NCBI GenBank assembly: GCA_964633715.1
Contig: CAZWHQ010000020.1
Span: 10,983 to 74,982 of the forward strand
Source: JAUWVG01 sp964633715
GTDB lineage: Bacteria > Acidobacteriota > Aminicenantia > Aminicenantales > Aminicenantaceae
Direction of reading: 5' to 3'
DNA length: 64,000 nucleotides
In this document: positions 1 through 8,674 of the stretch, piece by piece
Numbering within the stretch: the first letter of the stretch is position 1
Layout of the letters: each line of letters starts with the position of its first letter
The notes under the pieces: model-generated
Database searches by the model: none
Told to the model about the DNA's origin: nothing
The model's input: the letters and a program-made list of their open reading frames with translations, nothing else
Program-made: the position numbers and the translations under genes

Positions 1-2494
1 GAATCTGAATGTCGTCCTGGTGGAGTCCGATGGTGGGCTCGTCAAAAAGATAAAGCATTTTATCTTTTTTCTTGGAGACAAGATTGTAGGCAAGTTTAAT
101 TCTCTGGAGCTCTCCTCCAGAAAGGGTGGTTGTGGGCTGTCCAAGCTTGACATAGCCCAAACCCACATCCAAAAGAGGGGAGAGTTTTTTCTGGATTTTT
201 GGAATTTCTGTAAAAAAATCACATGCTTCCTCGATACTCATCTGAAGGATATCATCGATATTTTTTCCCTGGTGTTTGATTTCGAGAATGTCTATCTGGA
301 ACCGCTTTCCTTTGCAAGCCTCACATGTTAGGACAACGTCGGAGAGAAACTGCATCTCCACAATCTGAATGCCTGCTCCCTTGCATTCTTCACATCGGCC
401 TCCCGAGGTATTAAACGAGAAATACCCTGGCTTAAAACCCAATAATTTTGCTTCTCTTGTACGGCTGAAAATGTCGCGGATGTCATCCATGGCCTTGGTG
501 TAGGTGGCGGGGATGGAGCGAGGGGAGGTGCTGATAGGCGCCTGGTCAACCATGACGATTTTATCCACGTTTTCCTTTTCAATGATGTCCTGAAATCCGT
601 CCGTTCGCTCTCCCTTCCATCCGCGGTAAAGGACATCGTAGAGAAGAGTGCTTTTGCCTGATCCTGAAACGCCCGTGATGCAGGTGAATATGTTCACAGG
701 TATTTTGACGTCCAGATTTTTAAGATTGTGTTTGTGTGCATTGGTGATGGTGATAAATCTTTTGGATGTTCGCCTCTTTTTGGGAACTTTGATTTTTTCC
801 TCTCCGCGCATATACCGGGCTGTGAGTGTATCCGAAGATTTGAGGAAATTATCCATAGAACCCGCATACATCACTTCCCCGCCATATCGTCCGGCCTTCG
901 GTCCGAGGTCGATCAAATAGTCCGCCGAACGAATGATTTCCGGATCATGCTCGACTACAATGACGGTGTTCCCAATATCCTTGAGAGATTTGAGAATTTC
1001 GATCAATCGCAAATTGTCCCGTGGATGGAGACCGATGCTGGGCTCGTCAAGCACAAACAAGGTGCTGACAAGTGACGCACTCAAGGCGGCGGCTAGGTTG
1101 ATTCGTTGGGCTTCACCTCCGCTCAGAGTGAAGGTGATCCTGTCCAGAGTGATGTAATCCAGTCCCACTTCCAGAAGGAATTTTAATCTATTTTTGATTT
1201 CAACAATGAGACGTGCGGCGACCTGTTTTTGGAACGGGGAGAGAACCAGGCTGTTAAGAAAATCGTAGGCCTCCCTGACTGTTTTACTGACGAATTGGCC
1301 GATATTGGTGCTGTCGATCTGGACGCTCAAGGCCTTTTTATTAAGCCGCAGCTGAAGGCACTCCGGGCAGGGGATGTATTTCCTGTAGCGGGCGATAAAG
1401 ACTCTTACCTGAACCTTATATTTTTTGCGCTGCAGCCTGTCGAAAAACCCTTGAACCCCCTTGTAGCGTCCCTCTCCCGTGAAGATAAAACGCTGCCAGT
1501 CCTCTTTTAAGTCCTTGTAGGGAACATCCGTTGGAATACCTCTACTTTGGGCTTCAGTGATGAGCCGCCGCATGCGGTGCCGGGATACACCTTTGCTCCA
1601 TGGCTCTACCGCACCATCTTCGATGGATTTATTGTGATCGGGAATAATTTTGTCCTCATCAATAACAGCCAGGTCTCCAAACCCGTGGCAGAGAGGGCAG
1701 GCCCCCTGTGGGCTGTTAAAAGAAAAGAGGTTGGGGACAGGCTCTTCATAGATCAGGTCACAGGACTTGCACTCCAACTTGTCGGAAAAGATAAATTCCC
1801 TATGATCCTCGCTTTGGACTTTAACTCTTCCTCCACCTTTTTTTAATCCGAGCTCGAGAGAATCCACGAGACGCTCTCTATCCTCGGGATCTATTGTCAG
1901 GCGGTCAACAAAAACGTTGAGGAACTCCTTTTCTTTGAGTTTTGCCTTTTCGAGTTCAACGATGGTGTCTCCCTGGATGATCCGATGGAATCCATCTTTT
2001 TTCAGGTCATCCCATCCGTTCTCTATGGGCCTGGAAAAGGAGATGAGGATTTTTGATCGAGAAGAAAGTTTATAGAGCTCATCAACGATGGCGTCGATGC
2101 TGTCGCGGATAACAGGTTTTCCGCATGTGCTGCAGTGAATGGTGCCTATTCGTGCATAGAGGATTCTGGCAAAGTCATGGATTTCGGTGACTGTGGCCAC
2201 AGTAGAGCGCGGATTTTTTGTCACAGCTTTCTGTTGGATAGCGATGGCTGGAGTAATTCCCTCGATGAGATCGGAGTCGGGTTTTTCCATGCGCTCTAAA
2301 AATTGGCGAGCATAAGCGGATAGGGATTCGATAAAGCGGCGCTGCCCTTCAGCATAGAGCGTGTCGAAGGCAAGCGATGACTTGCCCGAACCCGAGACAC
2401 CGGTGATGATGATTTGTTTATTTATTGGGATATCGAGATCGATATTTTTCAGGTTGTGAACCCTGACGCCGCGGAGTTTGATAACCGTGTCCAT
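1..2494 (-). CDS. uvrA: Excinuclease ABC subunit A, C-terminus cut off by window edge
   Basis: This is the DNA-damage recognition ATPase of nucleotide excision repair (UvrABC), a cytoplasmic protein. About 831 codons are present from the ATG at 2494. I read the frame through to the edge with no stop; about 110 C-terminal residues lie outside the window. Visible motifs are Walker A GVSGSGKSS near residue 25, a CxxC finger in HCSTCGKP, DEPSIGLHPRDN, a second Walker A GVSGSGKST, the second zinc site RCEECKG...TCEACKG, the ABC signature TLSGGELQRIKLA, and DEPTIGLHQDD at the edge. It is divergent from the symporter operon. A TATAAT at 2510-2515 (minus) may be its -10 box. Nothing looks abnormal. 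Confidence 0.97.
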   Translation of the reverse strand, partial: MDTVIKLRGVRVHNLKNIDLDIPINKQIIITGVSGSGKSSLAFDTLYAEGQRRFIESLSAYARQFLERMEKPDSDLIEGITPAIAIQQKAVTKNPRSTVATVTEIHDFARILYARIGTIHCSTCGKPVIRDSIDAIVDELYKLSSRSKILISFSRPIENGWDDLKKDGFHRIIQGDTIVELEKAKLKEKEFLNVFVDRLTIDPEDRERLVDSLELGLKKGGGRVKVQSEDHREFIFSDKLECKSCDLIYEEPVPNLFSFNSPQGACPLCHGFGDLAVIDEDKIIPDHNKSIEDGAVEPWSKGVSRHRMRRLITEAQSRGIPTDVPYKDLKEDWQRFIFTGEGRYKGVQGFFDRLQRKKYKVQVRVFIARYRKYIPCPECLQLRLNKKALSVQIDSTNIGQFVSKTVREAYDFLNSLVLSPFQKQVAARLIVEIKNRLKFLLEVGLDYITLDRITFTLSGGEAQRINLAAALSASLVSTLFVLDEPSIGLHPRDNLRLIEILKSLKDIGNTVIVVEHDPEIIRSADYLIDLGPKAGRYGGEVMYAGSMDNFLKSSDTLTARYMRGEEKIKVPKKRRTSKRFITITNAHKHNLKNLDVKIPVNIFTCITGVSGSGKSTLLYDVLYRGWKGERTDGFQDIIEKENVDKIVMVDQAPISTSPRSIPATYTKAMDDIRDIFSRTREAKLLGFKPGYFSFNTSGGRCEECKGAGIQIVEMQFLSDVVLTCEACKGKRFQIDILEIKHQGKNIDDILQMSIEEACDFFTEIPKIQKKLSPLLDVGLGYVKLGQPTTTLSGGELQRIKLAYNLVSKKKDKMLYLFDEPTIGLHQDDIQI

Positions 2495-2578
2495 TGTTTT
2501 TAATGTTCTATTATAAGAGAAATAGTGAAGACAGACTACTTCTTTACAAAAGCTTTTCTATTTCCTTGAGAAGCCTGA

Positions 2579-2584
2579 TATAAT
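2579..2584 (+). promoter_or_regulatory. -10 box for the DUF3311/symporter operon
   Basis: A perfect TATAAT hexamer lies 25 nt before the ATG at 2610. The -35 region 17 nt upstream (TTCTAT) is poor. Because the hexamer overlaps the ATG at 2583, it argues that the upstream ATG is not the true start. Confidence 0.4.
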
Positions 2585-2609
2585 GGGCGCGTTTTTGAAG
2601 GAGGTGTGG

Positions 2610-2831
2610 ATGAAAAAAGGCACAAAGTATGCACTAATGCTCGGAGCTATTCCTTTTCTTTGCCTGGTCTTTGCCCTTCCTTTGGTCAACCGCATCAAGC
2701 CCATTATATTAGGATTGCCGTTTCTCCTCTTCTGGATGCTTTTCTGGGTGGCTATGACACCACTGATTCTCTTTTTTGCCTACAAAGTGGAGAAAAAGTA
2801 TAACGCTATGGATGAGGAAGACAAACAATGA
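2610..2831 (+). CDS. Small two-helix membrane protein, DUF3311-like symporter partner
   Basis: This 73-residue protein has two hydrophobic segments (about residues 6-24 and 31-56) and a charged C-terminus ending in MDEEDKQ. DUF3311-type proteins of this size and layout are commonly encoded directly before sodium/solute symporters, as here, where the stop overlaps the next ATG by 4 nt. The ATG at 2610 is chosen because GAAGGAGG lies 6-7 nt upstream; the in-frame ATG at 2583 lies inside the -10 box. It is probably an accessory subunit of the transporter. That role is inferred from context, not shown by any catalytic motif. Confidence 0.75.
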   Translation: MKKGTKYALMLGAIPFLCLVFALPLVNRIKPIILGLPFLLFWMLFWVAMTPLILFFAYKVEKKYNAMDEEDKQ

Positions 2832-4255
2832 ATACTGCGATGGTGATCATCCTGGGAGTCATTATTTTCTCAGCTTTTGTGGGGATATTTGCAGGACGAA
2901 AGGTGAAGATGAACCTGGAAAATTGGGCCGTAGGCGGCAGGAAATTTGGAATAATAATCATTTGGTTGCTCATGGCCGGGGAGATCTACACGACTTTCAC
3001 ATTTCTTGGAGCTAGCGGGTGGGCCTACTCAAAGGGCGCGCCGGCGTTTTATATTCTCGCATATGGCGCCTTGGCCTACACCCTTTCCTTTTTCATCCTC
3101 CCTGCTCTCTGGCAAATCGGCAAAAAGCATGGACTGCACACGCAGCCTGATTTTTTTATCAAGCGGTATGACAGCCGCACACTTGGTGTTTTTGTGGCAC
3201 TTGTGGGAGTTTTTTCAATCATCCCCTATCTCCAACTGCAGTTGGCCGGGTTGGGTTTGATTGTCGAGGTGGCCAGCGATGGCGCGATCAACACAAAAGT
3301 CGCCATTCTCATTGCTTTTCTTCTGACGAGCCTCTTTGTTTACACCAGCGGGATAAGAGGCGCGGCCTGGGTGGCCATCATCAAGGACGTGATGATGATC
3401 CTGGCCGTTCTTGTCGTGGGGATTGGTGTGCCCGTTATCTACTTTGGCGGTTTTGGAAGGATGTTCAGGGTTTTGATCGAAAAAATGCCCGATCATATCG
3501 TCTTTCCGGGTGCTGTCCCTAATATGGATGTCATATGGGTAATGTCCACCCTGCTTCTGACTGGCTTGGGATTTTACATGTGGCCGCATGTTTTTGGTTC
3601 GGCCTTTTCGGCTAAAAGCGACAAGATTATCAAACGCAACGCTATTATTATGCCGTTTTATCAGATTCCTATTCTTCTTATCTTCATGGTGGGATTTACA
3701 GCACTCCTTGTTTTACCTGGGTTGCAGAATGGCGACATGGCCTTTCTTGAGATCGTCAAGAAAACGTATCCATCCTGGTTTTTGGGATTTGTTGGGGCTG
3801 CAGGGGCCGTGACGGCCATGGTGCCAGCCGCTATCCTTGTTCTTTTTGGGGCGACGCTGCTGGCAAAAAATGTCTACCAGACAGGATTTAATCCCAATGC
3901 ATCTGAAGAGAAAGTGATGCGGCTGTCCAGATTGATGGTTTTATTCATCACGAGTCTAGCGCTGATCTTTGCGCTCTTTTTTCCAAATGAGCTGGTCAAT
4001 CTTCTCATTTTCGGGTATGACGGAGTGTGCCAGTTTTTTCCAGGAGTTGTGTTTGGATTATTCTGGGAGCGCGTATCAAAAACCGGTGTTTTTGCAGGAT
4101 TGGTCGCAGGGATTGGAATTGTTGTGGGATTAATTATCACCCAAAACGATCCCTTTCTGGGATTGAATGTTGGTTTTGTGGGTCTGTTGGTCAATGTAGT
4201 GATAACATATTTGGTGAGTTTGAAAACTCAACCGATCAAGATAAAAGGATGGTAA
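2828..4255 (+). CDS. Sodium:solute symporter family permease (SSS)
   Basis: A 475-residue inner-membrane permease with about 13 hydrophobic helices. The family hallmark is the N-terminal ENWAVGGRKFG segment followed by TFTFLGASGWAYSKG. It resembles the YhjB/PanF branch of the SSS family, which couples uptake of organic acids, amino acids or pantothenate to sodium. It is translationally coupled to the small membrane protein upstream. An M20 amidohydrolase follows 47 nt later, suggesting that an acylated amino acid or small peptide is imported and then hydrolysed. The substrate cannot be read from the sequence. Confidence 0.88.
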   Translation: MNTAMVIILGVIIFSAFVGIFAGRKVKMNLENWAVGGRKFGIIIIWLLMAGEIYTTFTFLGASGWAYSKGAPAFYILAYGALAYTLSFFILPALWQIGKKHGLHTQPDFFIKRYDSRTLGVFVALVGVFSIIPYLQLQLAGLGLIVEVASDGAINTKVAILIAFLLTSLFVYTSGIRGAAWVAIIKDVMMILAVLVVGIGVPVIYFGGFGRMFRVLIEKMPDHIVFPGAVPNMDVIWVMSTLLLTGLGFYMWPHVFGSAFSAKSDKIIKRNAIIMPFYQIPILLIFMVGFTALLVLPGLQNGDMAFLEIVKKTYPSWFLGFVGAAGAVTAMVPAAILVLFGATLLAKNVYQTGFNPNASEEKVMRLSRLMVLFITSLALIFALFFPNELVNLLIFGYDGVCQFFPGVVFGLFWERVSKTGVFAGLVAGIGIVVGLIITQNDPFLGLNVGFVGLLVNVVITYLVSLKTQPIKIKGW

Positions 4256-4302
4256 ATGAAAATGGATAGAAACTATATGAGGCGATGGTCTGGAGGAATG
4301 AA

Positions 4303-5484
4303 ATGATTAAAAATATCAGCAAGGACATCAAAGAACTCTCGTTGAAACTCATTGAGTGGAGGCGGGATTTTCACCGTTTTCCCGAAGTGGCCTTCCGTGA
4401 AGAGAGAACGTCCAAAGTTCTTAAGGATATTTTGGAAGGCTTCGGCCTTCCTGTCCGTTCAATGGCCAAAACTGGGCTGCGGGCCGATCTGCGAGGCAAG
4501 CCGGGGGGAAAAACCGTTGCTCTTCGGGCAGATATCGATGCCCTGCCTTTACAGGAAGAAGCAGACAGTGATTATAAGTCCGAAAATCCGGGGGCGATGC
4601 ATGCCTGTGGTCATGACGGTCACATGGCCATCATTCTGGGGGTGGCCAAGATCCTGGTGGAGAGAAAGGACAGATTCAAAGGCAATGTCGTTTTCCTGTT
4701 CCAGCCGTCCGAGGAGCTTCCTCCCGGAGGAGCCAAACCCATGGTCGAAGAAGGTGCCCTGGAGGGCGTGGATGCCGTCTTTGGTCTTCATCTTTGGCAG
4801 AACCTGCCGACGGGAAAAGTTGGAATGGTCAACGGGCCTATGATGGCCGCTGCAGATAATTTTTCTATAACAGTGAGTGGGAAAGCCGGCCACGGCTCTA
4901 TGCCTCATCAGACGGTGGATCCCATTCTTGTGGCTTCACAGGTTGTCTGTAATGTACAGAGTATTGTCAGCCGGAATGTGGATCCTCTCAAACCGGCGGT
5001 CGTCTCCTTTGGTGCTATAACGGGTGGAACCATCAACAACAGTATTCCCGATAACGTGCTGCTGAAGGGAACGGTCAGAAGCTTCGACCCAGAAATTCAA
5101 GATTTGGCGGAAAGGCGTCTCAATGAGATCGTCGAGAACACATGCCGGGCTTTTGGGGCAGAGGGAGAGCTTGTCTATGAGAGAGGGTACCCGGCTCTAG
5201 TCAACCACGCCGCTGAAGTGGATTGTCTGCTCGAGGTAGTGAAAGAGACTTTGGGAGAAAACCGGATCGTCGACTTCGATCCGATTATGGGCGGTGAGGA
5301 TTTTGCCTATTACCTTCAAAAGGTGCCCGGTGCTTTTTTCTTTTTCGGATCGGGAGATGGCAGGAATTATCCTCATCATCATCCAAAATTTGATATCGAC
5401 GAGAGAGCGCTTCCTGAAGCCACTCTGCTTATGACAAACCTCGTTCTGCAATTTCTGGAGAAAGCGAATGGACCGCAAAAATGA
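4303..5484 (+). CDS. M20 family amidohydrolase (N-acyl-amino acid/hippurate hydrolase type)
   Basis: A 393-residue cytoplasmic metallohydrolase that removes acyl groups from N-acyl amino acids in the characterised relatives. Metal and catalytic motifs are complete: MHACGHDGH (about residues 99-107), the QPSEE general-base segment, GLHLWQ, HGSMPHQTVDP in the lid domain, and GGEDFAYY near the C-terminus. The start at 4303 has GGAGG 6 nt upstream; an in-frame ATG at 4285 would place that SD inside the gene. Probably co-transcribed with the upstream symporter. The exact substrate (hippurate, N-acetyl amino acid, aminobenzoyl-glutamate) is open. Confidence 0.9.
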   Translation: MIKNISKDIKELSLKLIEWRRDFHRFPEVAFREERTSKVLKDILEGFGLPVRSMAKTGLRADLRGKPGGKTVALRADIDALPLQEEADSDYKSENPGAMHACGHDGHMAIILGVAKILVERKDRFKGNVVFLFQPSEELPPGGAKPMVEEGALEGVDAVFGLHLWQNLPTGKVGMVNGPMMAAADNFSITVSGKAGHGSMPHQTVDPILVASQVVCNVQSIVSRNVDPLKPAVVSFGAITGGTINNSIPDNVLLKGTVRSFDPEIQDLAERRLNEIVENTCRAFGAEGELVYERGYPALVNHAAEVDCLLEVVKETLGENRIVDFDPIMGGEDFAYYLQKVPGAFFFFGSGDGRNYPHHHPKFDIDERALPEATLLMTNLVLQFLEKANGPQK

Positions 5485-5593
5485 GAAAATACGAATGGGC
5501 GGTGGTTTTGATCGTATTGGGGCCGTCCGTAATCCCAAAGGCCGGAGTTTCGAGTTCCAGCACCTCCTCTATCCTGCGGACTGGATTTTTTAG
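5468..5593 (+). CDS. Possible 41-codon ORF between the amidohydrolase and mntP
   Basis: An ATG at 5468 with CTGGAG about 7 nt upstream opens a 41-codon frame rich in Arg, Gly and Phe. It ends 10 nt before mntP and overlaps the amidohydrolase end by 17 nt. A second, 38-codon frame (5481-5597) overlaps it. I recognise neither. It may only be a spacer that carries translation toward mntP. Confidence 0.2.
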   Translation: MDRKNEKIRMGGGFDRIGAVRNPKGRSFEFQHLLYPADWIF

Positions 5594-5603
5594 ATAAAAA
5601 AAT

Positions 5604-6164
5604 ATGGATCTGATCCTTGTCCTGCCCATTGCGCTGGCTTTAGCCATGGACGCATTCGCCGTTTCTGTGGGTCTCAGTGCCCATCGAAAAGGGCTTTTGC
5701 GAGCGCAGATTTTACGGCTGGCCTTTAGTTTTGGGCTTTTCCAGTTTTTAATGCCCCTTTTTGGCTGGCTGGCTGGACAGACTATTTTAAACTCCATAAA
5801 AACCGTTGATCACTGGGTAGCGTTTGGGCTGCTGGTTGTTATTGGGATAAAAATGATCTATGAGTCGTTTAAATCCACGAGATCAATTTCGAATCAGGAA
5901 AGGGATCCTACAAAAGGATTTATCCTTGTCATCCTTTCTGTGGCCACGAGCATAGATGCGTTAGCTGTGGGTCTCAGTTTTGCTGCTCTCAATATGTCCG
6001 TTTTTGTCCCTTCTCTTATAATCGGAATTGTAGCTTTTGTGTTGACATTCATCGGCACAAAAATCGGCCCCCTCTTTGGATTGCTGATGGGCAAGAGGGC
6101 CGAGCTAATTGGAGGGTTTGTGTTGATTTTGATTGGGATAAAAATTCTGATCGACCATCTCTAA
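5604..6164 (+). CDS. mntP: Manganese efflux pump MntP
   Basis: A 186-residue, six-helix inner-membrane protein of the MntP/YebN family, which exports Mn(II). The two-fold repeat is visible: ALAMDAFAVSVG near residue 15 in helix 1 and SVATSIDALAVGLS near residue 115 in helix 4, each with the conserved membrane Asp. Length matches the family. No yybP-ykoY manganese riboswitch is seen in the 119 nt upstream. The stop overlaps the stop of the convergent btuB-like gene by 4 nt. Confidence 0.93.
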   Translation: MDLILVLPIALALAMDAFAVSVGLSAHRKGLLRAQILRLAFSFGLFQFLMPLFGWLAGQTILNSIKTVDHWVAFGLLVVIGIKMIYESFKSTRSISNQERDPTKGFILVILSVATSIDALAVGLSFAALNMSVFVPSLIIGIVAFVLTFIGTKIGPLFGLLMGKRAELIGGFVLILIGIKILIDHL

Positions 6165-8119
6165 AAGTCAACTCTGAATCCTCCAAAGATTGAAAAACCC
6201 GGAGCTCCATACCCTTTGACGGTTTCATAGTTTGTATTAAAGATATTTTCGAGCCGGAGAAAGATTTGTGCTGAGGAGAGCATGTCATAGGAAACGGTAC
6301 TGTTGACAAGCGTATAGGCAGGCATAGTGACCCGTTCCGAGGTGAATCCTACAAATTCCATATCATCCCGCCTACCAATAGACAGTAAAGAAAATTCGAT
6401 GTGGCCTTTTGTCAGTAAACTGATATGTATTCTGCTTTGAAAATGGCTGTTCGGACGCCTTAAGAGAGAGTCACCGGTATCTTTGTCTTTGTGATTAGCC
6501 GCTGTGTAACTGGCATGAAGAGAGAGATTCTTTGTCAATTGTCCTTTGAAGCCGAACTCAAATCCCTTCGATTTGGCCTCGGAAATATTGATGTACCCTT
6601 CCAAAAAATCAAAATCAATGAGGTTGAAATAAGTGTGAGAAAAATACTGAGCAAAAAGTGTGATTTTTTCGTTGAGGAAGGTCTGTTCTATGCCAATGTC
6701 CCAACCCGTAGATTTTTCAGGTGCTAAGTTATTATTTCCGATGGGTCCCCAGAGTGTTCCCGGAGCATAAAGCTGGTAAAGGGAGGGAGATTTGAATCCC
6801 GTGCCAATGGTGCCCTTGATCTTTGTCCCTGTATTTTCAATAAAATAAGCCGGGGCCAGACGAAATGTAAGGGAAGATCCATACTGGCTGTGAATGTCAA
6901 GGCGTGTACCCAGCGTGGCATAAAATCGGCCACTGAGTCGGAGCTGATCTTGAATGTAGATACCGGTTGTGCTGGTCTTTTGATGGGGAAACAGGGTCTG
7001 GTAGGGCCCCCACAATCCTTCGGATGTATACTCAGATTCCCCGCGTTCTTGCTGGTAATCGACTCCGAAAGTCACAGTATTTGTTTCGTGAAGAAAGAAG
7101 TTGTTCTGCCAATCGAGATTGTAAAAGCGACTTGAGTAGAATGCCTGCTCACTGTCAAAAGGATGAAGATCATCAATGGGATTTTCATATGATCTGTCAT
7201 AATCTACGACAGACAGATTCAGTTTTTGCTCCCATTGGTTATTCCAGAGAAGCCACCGGGCTTGCCCTTTAAGGAAAAGAGAATTGTACTTCTGGAGATT
7301 GTTCGGATCGTCTCCATAGGCTCCACCAAAATTGTCGATGTCGATTTCTGTCTCGATGCGTCTGGCTACAAAGTCGAACTCCAGATTATCGCTCATTCTG
7401 AAACCAAAACGGCTGGAAAGGGTTAAGTTCTGATATCCATCCTTTTCTGAGTTGCCTTCGTAGGCTTCGTTGGCAGCCGAAAAGCCCGAGCTAAGGAGAA
7501 AAGAAACACCTGCAGAGTAAAAGATTTTTTCTGAGCTTCCACTGAGAGATGTGCTGCCGGAGAAAGTGCCAAATGATCCACCTTGGGAAGACAATGTAAT
7601 TGTTGGACTGCCTTCGCCCCTTCTAGTGATGATATTGATGACTCCGCTGATGGCATCAGAGCCATAAAGTGTGCTTTGAGGGCCGCGGAGGACTTCTATC
7701 CTTTCCACATTGTCTAAGGAATAGTGAGCGAGATCAATTGAGCGCGACGGTGTGATGGGGTCATTGAGTTCCACTCCGTCCATCATCACAAGAGTATGTT
7801 CGGCGTTGCCTCCTCTGATGTGAACAGAAGCAGCGGCGCCAATTGGCCCGTTTTGGGTGAGTGTGATTCCCATGATATCTTGAAGGATTTCGAGAACGGT
7901 TGTCTTTCTGGAACGAATGATATCTTCTCGACTCACGACAGTTACCGAGCTAGCGATTTCTCTGGTCGGGGTATCTATACGTGTTGTTGTGACCGTGATT
8001 TCGTGTTGAATGGGAGGATTCTCTTTCTTTTGCTTTTGATTCTCAGTTTTCTGTTCTGCAAAGAGTGGTCCAATCAAAAGCACTGAAATAAGGGCAGTCT
8101 TTAGAATACGTATTGTCAT
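6161..8119 (-). CDS. btuB: TonB-dependent outer-membrane receptor, BtuB-like cobalamin transporter
   Basis: A 652-residue outer-membrane receptor. The ATG at 8119 is chosen because it starts a clear signal peptide (MTIRILKTALISVLLIGPLFA) and has TTGGAGA 7 nt upstream; the longer frame runs into the leader. After the signal come a Lys/Gln-rich linker, a TonB box in HEITVTTTR, a plug domain with VHIRGGNAEHTLVMMDGVEL and VERIEVLRGPQSTLYGSDAISGVIN, then a 22-strand-type barrel ending in a C-terminal Phe. The cobalamin riboswitch in its leader assigns the substrate to B12 or a corrinoid. No BtuCDF partners lie in the window. Confidence 0.9.
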   Translation of the reverse strand: MTIRILKTALISVLLIGPLFAEQKTENQKQKKENPPIQHEITVTTTRIDTPTREIASSVTVVSREDIIRSRKTTVLEILQDIMGITLTQNGPIGAAASVHIRGGNAEHTLVMMDGVELNDPITPSRSIDLAHYSLDNVERIEVLRGPQSTLYGSDAISGVINIITRRGEGSPTITLSSQGGSFGTFSGSTSLSGSSEKIFYSAGVSFLLSSGFSAANEAYEGNSEKDGYQNLTLSSRFGFRMSDNLEFDFVARRIETEIDIDNFGGAYGDDPNNLQKYNSLFLKGQARWLLWNNQWEQKLNLSVVDYDRSYENPIDDLHPFDSEQAFYSSRFYNLDWQNNFFLHETNTVTFGVDYQQERGESEYTSEGLWGPYQTLFPHQKTSTTGIYIQDQLRLSGRFYATLGTRLDIHSQYGSSLTFRLAPAYFIENTGTKIKGTIGTGFKSPSLYQLYAPGTLWGPIGNNNLAPEKSTGWDIGIEQTFLNEKITLFAQYFSHTYFNLIDFDFLEGYINISEAKSKGFEFGFKGQLTKNLSLHASYTAANHKDKDTGDSLLRRPNSHFQSRIHISLLTKGHIEFSLLSIGRRDDMEFVGFTSERVTMPAYTLVNSTVSYDMLSSAQIFLRLENIFNTNYETVKGYGAPGFSIFGGFRVDF

Positions 8120-8204
8120 ATTCGTTTCTCCAAATTCTATAGCCCCCATTGTATTTGGGTAGGAAGGATAAAAAAAATGAACCCGACCTTCCACCCGAAG
8201 ATGG

Positions 8205-8372
8205 GCTTTGTTCGGTTTAAGGGAGGTCTCCTGACTCTCGGGTCATGCTTCTTCCAGGCCTTCCCATCTTCTTACCAGAAGACAGTGGTTTCTCTGGAAG
8301 TCGTCACCGATTACAGTAGCGGGGGCTGTGTCCGAATCACACGGACTTCCCTGCTCCTCAAACCGTATTCTA
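8205..8372 (-). promoter_or_regulatory. Cobalamin (AdoCbl-type) riboswitch upstream of btuB
   Basis: On the minus strand the leader has the conserved riboswitch blocks in order. They are GGAAGTCCGTGTGATTCGGA, then CCCGCTACTGTAATCGGTGA, then the B12 box AGTCAGGAGACCTCCC at 8236-8221. The outer stem CGGTTT (8365-8360) pairs with AAACCG (8218-8213). Downstream, a UUCG-capped stem (CCATC/GGTGG) is followed, after a gap, by eight U at 8177-8170. This may be the termination platform, although ribosome-site sequestration is equally possible. Confidence 0.93.
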
Positions 8373-8428
8373 AATTGTCAAAGAAATTTCAGCCTATCAT
8401 CCTTCTTTTAGTATATCAAGAAAAAAAT

Positions 8429-8513
8429 GGGGCCTGGCTTCGAAAATGTTAAAAACTTTTTTTAAGAGAAAAAACTCCAAAAAAAGTTTTTAACATTTTC
8501 GAAGCCAGGCCCC
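8429..8513. repeat. Perfect 35-bp inverted repeat with 15-nt loop (REPIN/MITE-like)
   Basis: The left arm is 8429-8463 and the right arm 8479-8513. They are exact reverse complements over all 35 positions, beginning GGGGCCTGGCTTCGAAAATG and ending in seven T. The loop is 8464-8478. The element sits between the riboswitch and a terminator, outside any gene. Arm sequence, G-rich outer ends and A/T-rich inner part resemble paired REP elements mobilised in trans by IS200-like RAYT transposases. No transposase and no second copy was seen in this window. Confidence 0.85.
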
Positions 8514-8559
8514 AAAAAAGAAAAGGCTGCCCATTCAAATGAATGAACTGAGCAGCCTT
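8514..8559 (-). terminator. Rho-independent terminator of a minus-strand unit
   Basis: Stem 8559-8552/8530-8523 (AAGGCTGC paired with GCAGCCTT) carries a nested CATTCA-AA-TGAATG hairpin. On the minus strand it is followed by TTTTCTTTTTT. On the plus strand no T tract follows, so it works for transcription coming from the 8936-8965 promoter. Confidence 0.7.
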
Positions 8560-8569
8560 AGGGGATGGA

Positions 8570-8674
8570 TTAAAAGATTAGGGGATCTATGGTTAATCCT
8601 TCAACAAAAGAAGGGGAAAAAAGGAGGGAACGCTTTGTATGTCTTCGTTCGAAGTTTCTTTCGTTTTTACTCAT
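8570..8674 (-). CDS. Candidate 34-residue small protein
   Basis: ATG at 8674, TAA at 8572-8570. The N-terminal half is basic and polar (MSKNERNFERRHTKR), the C-terminal half hydrophobic, ending GLTIDPLIF. The stop lies just before a dedicated terminator, and a good sigma-70-type promoter lies 260 nt upstream on the same strand. No strong Shine-Dalgarno is visible, and the family is unknown. The unit could instead be a non-coding RNA, with this frame being chance. Confidence 0.3.
   Translation of the reverse strand: MSKNERNFERRHTKRSLLFSPSFVEGLTIDPLIF

Noticed and set aside
5485..5603. Possible yybP-ykoY manganese riboswitch before mntP
   Set aside because: The interval is too short and lacks the conserved loops of that riboswitch.
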